Origin: Dendrophyllia cribrosa
Lineage: Eukaryota; Cnidaria; Anthozoa; Scleractinia; Dendrophylliidae
Assembly (NCBI GenBank): GCA_024195265.1
Contig: JAJLRJ010000005.1
Span: 43,463,587 to 43,527,586 of the forward strand
DNA: 64,000 bases
Reading direction: 5' to 3'
Shown here: positions 45,901 to 54,900 of the stretch, piece after piece
Numbering within the stretch: position 1 is the stretch's first letter
Layout: each line of letters starts with the position of its first letter
The notes under the pieces: generated by a model
The model's database searches: none
Told to the model about the DNA's origin: nothing
Seen by the model: only the letters and a program-made list of their open reading frames with translations
Translations under genes and position numbers: made by a program

Positions 45901-48900
45901 ATTGAGTGTCGAAAGTAATTTCGTGATTGCTTTGGTTTTGCATTGCTACGCTTTGTGATTGGCTAAAAAACTCGCGCCACTTTATCACCAATCAGAAGTA
46001 AAACCAAAACCAATCGTGATTTGCTCGCACGCGTTTTCCCGCGCTTGGCGCCGGAGACATGTATTTACTTCGAGTTCTGATTGGTTCGTTGGATTGTCTG
46101 CGACTGTTGTGATTGGACAGAGTGATTACATTGGTTTTGGTTTTACGACACTTAATTGAAAACCGCTCTAAATACCAAGATTACTGCTGAGATTCTCCTA
46201 ACTGTTCGATGTACGTTTTTGTGATTTTTGTTTTGAGAATTTGGATTTTACCATGCTACTTTGGGCAATTCTGTGAAATGCAAACGCACCGTAATGTCTA
46301 CTAAAGGCTATAAATGAACGTTATACAACAAATGCAACACATGATAGAAGTAGTAAGAAGTTGTAGAGATTTTTTAGTGGTTAAAATTGGACAAATAAAC
46401 GCGAATTACAAAAAGCGATTTCTATCGCGCGCTCTGACTATTTTACCGAATCTAGTCGCCTAGTAACCAACCGCTGACCCAGGACTTGGAGGATTCCAGC
46501 TACGAAGACCACAGTTTCGTTTTATATTTTGTAAATTAGGCTTTCGTTTTTCCTTGTTTAAGCCAGCATTCCCTCTAAAATATGAGCCTCCTCTCCACTT
46601 TTTCATGACTATATAACACAGACGTATATGAAACTTTATAATTTTAATTTGTCGTTCTGTTTTTCCGTTCAAAAGGTGGACTGATGATGGCTTTGGCCAC
46701 AGAACGTACCTAAAAAAACTCAAAAAACAGTAAGTACATCACAGTCGTTACGACATCTTCAAAGGAGCTTTGTCATGGCGATTTTGACATTTTTGGAGCA
46801 AAGCTGCCCATATTAAAATTTAGTAGCTTTGTCGTACACAAAAATGTTTTTAGAACACGAAGAGGAAGATATCAAGTGAATTTTTGAAAAGAGAAGGTTG
46901 AGCTTTAACCAGTTTTCCAAAAAAACAAAGCGATAAAGTTAACAATTTTCAAGTTGCAATCCAAGTTGCAATGCAATTTTCAAGTTCAGTTGCAATCCAA
47001 GTTGCAATGCAATTTTCAAGTTGCAATCCAGTTCCATCCTGGCCATCTGCAACCGTAAGCACTCATTTTTACTCTTATAGCACAAGTAGAATAATTTGAA
47101 ACAAAACTGGAATATTACTTTTGGTTTCCACTAATATAAATTTGTCTTTTGGGCTTTTTAAAGTAACGCTAAAAATTTTGACATGGGCCCTTAACATTTT
47201 AATCACACGTAGACTGGGTGGCTCCAGTGTACTCCAGTACCCTCAAGTGTGTCGCTAGGTAGAAAAGAATCGTTTTAGCTGAAAGCAATTTCCACCATTT
47301 ATAATGCTTACGCTCAGGTCAACCACAATTGCCTGCTTGAAGCAAGTCTATCAAGTTATTCCTTTGAGCATTATTTGTGTTTAATCACGTGTCAACCACA
47401 TGGTAAACTGACGCAAGTACTTTTTCCCCAGGCCCCCGACGTCTCCCCGCAGTTCAAGAAAGAAACTCCCGATCCAACCCACGTTTCAAGTTACCATGCC
47501 AACCGGTAGCCGCTCACTGGACAAGCGAACCCTCGCTTCCCTGGTGGTAGTCAGACACCTGGGTGATGCCGACAGAAGGAGCATGTAAGTCACATATCTT
47601 ATCATTCCCGCCGTAGATCGCTGGAGTTCTTGTGGTATCTCCAGGATGATAATAATAATAATAATAATAATAATAATAGTTCTAATAAATAAATTCACCG
47701 TTGGTCACGCCCTCTCTTGTAAAAAGGGGGGTTTGTAGCGCAGAGACATGATGGTGTACGGAACTTGTTAACGACATTCATCGATAAGATCTGCAATAAT
47801 GTCGAAATCGAACCACGCCTTCAACCCCTGGACAACGATCGTTTTCATTTGAGGAGCGCTGTTACAAGTTCTGAGGCAAGGTTGGACATCAAAGCGGGAG
47901 GGTTCTGGGCAAGAGGAGTTACGGCATTTTTTGATGTCAGAGTTACGCACGTCAACTCCAGTTGTTACCAGAGCAAGCCAACATCGGAAGTGTTCAAGGA
48001 GCAAGAAGAAGAGAAGAAGCGCAAGTACCAGCAGCGGGTGTTAGATGTAGAAATGGGTTCGTTTGGGGGCGAGACAATGGCGGCGTAAAGACGTGCTTCC
48101 AAAACGTCCGCCAAAATCAGACATAAGAGCGCTTTAATGGATGAATTTTTCGACAAATTCATTAGCAAAAGAAAAACAAGAACTTCCTCTTCGGACAATT
48201 CTGCTAAGTCGACTCCCTCGCCTGACGCTAAGAAAAAAAAAAGTGAACAAGACGATTCGCTCGAAGACGAAGACGACGCCATAGAATCAGAAGACGAAGT
48301 TCCAGCTGCACTAAGACCACTAACTATGGCCGACCAAGATGTCTATAAAACTCTCCAAGAGATCTTATTGAAACTTCAAAAGCTTGATGCTATTGAACAA
48401 ACGGTCAATAACTTTCAAGCGGCCCTCAAAAATCTTGAAGGACGACTACAAAATCTGGAAGCCTCGCACACAGCTATTCGACAAGATGTCAGCGACCTCA
48501 AAGATAGTGTCAACTTTGACAATGTGGAGCGGAAAAAAGAGGCTAAGAAGGTGCAAGGTCTTGAGAAAAAATTAAGTGAAGACACCGAGGAGCTGATGAA
48601 AGAAAACTCTAAGCTCCAAAGTACAATTAATAATCTAAATGACAAAGCTCTGTACCTCGAAGCTTATTCAAGAAGAGAAAACATAAAATTCGAGAACATT
48701 CCCGAGGCAACTCAAGAGAATACTGACAAGGAAAATACTGAGTCAGTGCTACGAATTTTCTTGGAAACCGAACTAGGTTACGAAGATACTCAAAACATCG
48801 AAATTCAAAGGGTACACCGCGTTGGAAAAAGGAAGGAAAACAAGCCCCGAGCCATACTTGCAAGACTACTGAGATACAAAGACTGTGAAAGACTCTTCTC

Positions 48901-51900
48901 TCTAGGGCACCGCTTGCGAGGCACAGATTATAAGATGTATCAAGACCTTCCGGTCGAAATTGTGGAAAGAAGAAGAAAACAAATGGACACCTTCAAGAAG
49001 GCTAGACAAAATAATATTCCCGCATCTTTTAGCAAAGCGAAACCCGATCAATTATACATCCGAGGTAAACTTTGGCCATTAGGAAAGCCGCTTGATTTGT
49101 AAGTCTTGACTCTATATGAATATGAGCTGCTTAATTGTTGGTCTTTTGAAACATGTTATTGTACCTTTATTTAGAAACATTCAATTTTACTATTTGGAAC
49201 GTTCCTGTAATAATTCCTTATCATCCAATTACCTTTAAAAGGCGGTCGGAAAACGAAGCACTCTTCCCACGAAGAGCTTCTACAAACTTTAAGATCTTTG
49301 CTCGGTTTTTTTTGTTAAAAAAAGCCTAGCAAGCCAAACCGGTCTATGTTCTCAGTCAGGAATTTCTTTTATTTTTCTAAGTGTGTATATGTCCTCTTGC
49401 TCCTTATTCTATTTGTTTTACTTTGTCGGAAAATATGTTATTGTCAAACTACCATTTTATTATATATTTACTTTTTCGCTTTCCAAAAGGATAAACATTT
49501 CAAGTTGTTCCAAAAATTTACATGCGCATCTAATTTTAGCTGTTCTCGTAGCTCAAAGGGTGTTAGATCTGTGGGCAACAACTCGTCTTTGCTGAAACAA
49601 TGGTTAAAACAATGCTTCATTATTATCTGCCAAAAATATGTCTGAACTTAAAATTGCTTCCATCAATGTCAGGGGAATAGGAGATAACAATAAAAGAAAA
49701 GAGACTTTCAATTGGCTGAGGACGAAACAACAATCAATATATTTTTTACAAGAAACGCACTGTACCTAACCTATAGTCGAAAGATGGAGGATTGAATGGG
49801 GCTATCAAGCACTTTTTAGCTGTCATTCAAGTAACTCAGCAGGTGTCGGCATTCTTTTTAACAATAACTTTAATCTTGATATTCTAAAAGTTTTTTCTGA
49901 TCCCTCAGGACGATTTATTATATGCGACATCAAAGCTGATGTTAAATTCTTTACACTTGCTAACATTTACGCTCCAAATGAAGATGACCCCAACTTTTTC
50001 AGCTCCTTTTTAAATCATTTGCGCGATTTTAAATGCGACGAAATCATTTTAGGTGGCGATTTTAATCTCGTATTGAATGTTGAAGAAGATAAGAGAGGCG
50101 GCCTTCCCAGAACCCACCAAAACGCTAAAAAAATTATTTTGCAGGCCTGCGAAGATTTCAGTTTAACTGACATATGGAGAATATTGAATCCTGACAGCCG
50201 AAGATACACATGGCGCCGAAGAAAACCAGAGATACAATACACCGAATGCAAATATGGCCGTCCAACAATTTTTTGTTTGGACAGGTTCTCAAGAAAAGAA
50301 AAGCAATTTAATAATGATAAAGATCAGGTCAAAATAAGTCATTGTGTGTATTTTCAAGGCCACATTCTTATTTTAGGAGAAGTTATAGGAAATCAAATTT
50401 TGGGAAAAACATGAAAGCGAGGCTAGTCAGGATAGAATGTCTTTTCTCATACAAATGCTTAAAATTTTAGTGAGCCATAACTTTGCAACCGTTAAACCAA
50501 AAACACTCAAACTTTGCAAGATGATACACTTAGCAGCACTTGTTTACGTGATATCATTAATTTCTCTGAAAACTTGGCCGAACGAAATATTGCCCGACGG
50601 CCATATTTGCATTCGGTGTATGCAGACTTGATTTCTTTTTAATAAGTTCGAGCTTAATTTGCGATACCAATCTTGCAGATATTGTGCCTGGCTACAAAAC
50701 TGATCACTCGATGATACTACTAAAACTAGCTCTTCATTACAATCAAAGAGGAAAGGGTTTCTGGAAGCTCAACACCTCACTCTTGGCAGACGACAAGTAT
50801 ATAGAAAAGATCAAAGCAACAATTCAAAACACAAAAAATGAGTACGAGCAAGACATTTCTGTAAACCCAGCCTTACTCTGGGAAATGATCAAAATGAAAG
50901 TGCGAGAAAAAACGATCTCATATGCAGCAGCCAAAAACAAAAAAGCTAAGTCACGAGAGGACGCACTTAACAATGAAATACATGATTTAGAAAAGGAAAT
51001 TGAAGGAAATAACTCTTTAAAAGAGGAACAAAAATCGTATTTATTTCAAAAGATGGAAACCCTTAAGAGCGAGCTAGAAAAAATCATTGAGCATCGCACA
51101 AAAGGAGCAATCTTACGATCTAGAACTCGATGGCATAATGAGGGGGGAAAAAACACCAAATACTTCTTGAATCTTGAAAAACGACACTATAAACAAGGAA
51201 CAATAAGCCGCATAAAGAAAGGCAACAATGAATTCGCTACAACTGATAAAGAAATCCTTCATGAATGCAAGACCTTTTATAAAGACTTTTACTCTTCTAA
51301 GATAATAAATAATTCATCCTCCTCAGAAGCTGAAGCTTTTTTCTTAAGAAACGAAAGGCGTTTAAGTCAAGATGAAAGTGAAACAATTGAAGGTCAGCTA
51401 ACAGAAGCGGAATGCTCAAACGCACTAAAAGATATGGAACCCGGCAAAACTCCCGGCACAGATGGTCTTCCTTCGGAATTTTATGATACTTTCTGGTCAG
51501 ATATTTCGGAACCTCTCTTAAACGCTCTAAATCACGGATTTGCGACCGGTCAGCTCTCTGTCTCTCAAAGAAGAGGTATTATAAAACTTATTCCTAAAAA
51601 GAGCGATGAACTCTACTACATACGTAACTGGAGGCCACTAACACTCCTAAACTGCGACTATAAGATAGCGGCAAAAGCCATCGCACACCGCATTAAAAAG
51701 CACCTTCCGAATCTCATAAATAACGATCAGACTGGATATCTTAAAGAGCGCTATATAGGTGAAAATATACGCTTAATTGACAGTGTGATTAACTATGCAG
51801 CCAAAAAGAACATTCCAGGCCTTCTCCTCTTCCTTGATTTCGAGAAAGCTTTTGATACACTGGAATGGCCCTTTATAGAAAAAACTTTACTCTCCTTTGG

Positions 51901-54900
51901 TTTCGGCCCTTCTATTCTCCAATGGTTTAAAACCTTCTATCAAAGTTCGGAAAGCTGTGTTTTGAATAATGGCTGGGCCAGCGACTTTTTCTCTGTCCAT
52001 AGGGGTGTTCGGCAGGGCTGTCCTCTCTCTCCATATCTTTTCATCCTTTCAGTCGAGATTCTCGCTAACGCGATCCGGAAAAACTCTGATATTAAAGGTC
52101 TACGTCTCAAAGGGAACGAGATTAAATTAAGTCAATACGCCGACGATACCACCCTGATTCTTGATGGCTCCGAAAAATCTCTTACCAAAGCTCTCGACAT
52201 TTTAGAAAGTTTCGCCAAAATTTCAGGTCTCAAACTAAATAGCAAAAAAACAGAAGCTTTATGGATCGGTTCATGTACTGGCACAGCAGGGTGGGATGAA
52301 AATGAAAAAATCAGCTTGCCCTTCGGGCAAGCTGCTACTTTAGTTTACTAGCCCGGAGCTCTGAAGAGCTAGCCCAAAAGTAAATTAATTATTAAAAACA
52401 AACAAATTTAAACAAGGGATGAATATTACACCAAGAGGCAAAAAATCTCCAACTATGTTCGCTCCCGACGGCGAATGTTGCGGAATAAATTATAAATTAC
52501 GAGAAAAACTTATTTTTGCGCTGGTTATGAAAGTTATGCTCGATTGATCAATGAAACTAGTACTCTTATTCGAAATCTTTCGCCTTTGGATAACGTAAAA
52601 TATCTTGCAAGCCCTTTCGGAAGTTTGATACAACAAAAATAACACATTTTATATTACGTGACTTGCTTGCGAGTATCAAGAGATTAAATTACGCACGGTG
52701 TTCTACGCGTACACGGCAAACGGCAGCTTGCAGTTTATTATCCTTACTTTTCCTCGAATCGTAAAATAAATCCACCAGAAAAATCGCAGTTAATTCACAT
52801 GTTCATGAGTTTGAGAAACGTGAAACTACTCACTTTCCCATGGAAATGGCAAAAATATTTGCCGTTCGTGGAAAAAACAATCTATCCAGTATTAATTAAC
52901 GCAACGACTGTGTCGGCAAATGTTCAAGTTGTCTAGCTTGTTGAAAACGGTCTTAATCGACAAGAAAGATCCTAACTGGTTTACTTTGAACTTAATACAA
53001 TGAAAACAACAGCGATTTTAAAGACCTAAAAACAGAGGAGTGAGAACACAATTACGGCCGCAACTGTACATTATAATTATTTACGAAAACGCATCATTCA
53101 ATTCCATTTCTTTTGTTCGCCGTTGATATTTTCTTACATTTTTAAAATGTTCATCGCATTCACTTTCACTAGAGAACTGTTTACATGTATTACACACTTC
53201 TTATTTTAATACTTAACTTAATGATGAGAAAAGGCAACAAATATTGCTTGCCCGTCGGGCAAACTCCGACAAAAAGACACTTGCCCGACGGGTCGCTTCA
53301 CTAGCCCCGGGCTATCGGACAGCGCTTTTGTCGCGCCCTGCACAGACGAAAAGCTCTGCCCGGAACGAAAATTCAATTGGCAAAAAGACAAAGTCAAAGC
53401 ACTTGGTGTATGGTTTTCAACAGACCCAGAGCTAACTATCACCCTCAACTTTTCGGAAAAAATAGAAAAAATCCGAAATTGTCTGGGCTGTTGGTCAGTA
53501 CGCAGACTAAGTCTAATCGGAAAAATTACAGTTCTAAAAAGCCTTATTGTTTCTCAAGTAACTCATCTCTTGATGGCTCTTCAATCAAACAAACTTATTA
53601 TTAGAGAATTAAATGATCTTTTCTTTGACTTCCTTTGGAACGGCAAAGGGGACAAAATTAAACGAAACGTAATAATAAGGGATCTTCAAAATGGAGGCCT
53701 CAAAATGATAGACATCTCATCTTTTAACAAAGCTCTAAAATCCATCTGGATAAAGAAATATCTCGACGAAAATTGTAAGAGCAAATGGAAACTTTTCTTT
53801 GACTTTGAAGCAGATAACCTCGGAGGCCCTGCTCTTTTTAGCAATTTAAATATGGCAGACACTAAAAAAATATCGAAAACTCTAAGCCCGTTTCTAAAAG
53901 AGGTTATAGAAATTTGGACTGAATTAAATTATCAAGAAAAAATAACGTCGACCGAATCCTTTTTTGCACAAACCTTATGGCAAAACTCACTGATTAGAAT
54001 TATGAACAAACCGGTCTTCTATAAATCTTGGTATCAAAAAGGGATTTCTTCTGTTAGTCAACTCATCAAAGAGAAACCAAATGTTTTTTTTACGGTAGCA
54101 GAATTTGAAAATAAATATTTCATCAAAGTTAACCCTCTCACTTTCTACGGCATAACATCCTCTATCAAAACACTCTGGAGAACCCAAAAACCGAACATAA
54201 AAAACAACGAGACAAAAGAAGAAACTTTTCTAACGGCCATGAAAGCAACCAAAAAACCAAGCAGACTAGCCTATCAACGACTATTAGAAGGGAAAACCAA
54301 TCTCCCAATACCCAGTCAGCAGAAGTGGTGCAATGAATTTCAATGCGATTTAAAATGGAGCGTCGCTTATCAGATTGCAAAAAAATGTACAAAAAGCACA
54401 AAACTTATTGAATTTCACTTCAGATATTTACATCAATCTCTGGCCACAAATATATCTCTATTCAAAATGGGTTTCAAAGAGGATGATAAATGTACCTTTT
54501 GCCAAGAAGAACCTGAAAAAATTCTTCATCTGTTTTGGTCTTGCAATAAAACACAATTCTTTTGGAAAACATTTGATTCTCTTTTAAAGTATCGTAACTT
54601 TGTCCCACAAAACCTCGCTCTCGACAAAACTCTAGCTCTGGGTCTAAAATTAGATAAATCGAAACACAAAAATAGTATTAATTTCCTTTTTTTATTGGCT
54701 AGATTCTTCATTTGGATCTGCAGATGTAAGGAGAATCTCCCATTTATAGAAAGCTTTAAAGCTTATCTCAAACTATACAAAAACGATTTTGAACCACTAT
54801 TCCTAGAGTAACTATGATTGTTTCTCTCCAAACTTTCCCCTGACATCTTTCTTTCACCGTGTTGTTTTTTTCTATCGTACGTTTTGTTTTTCTTTTTTCA

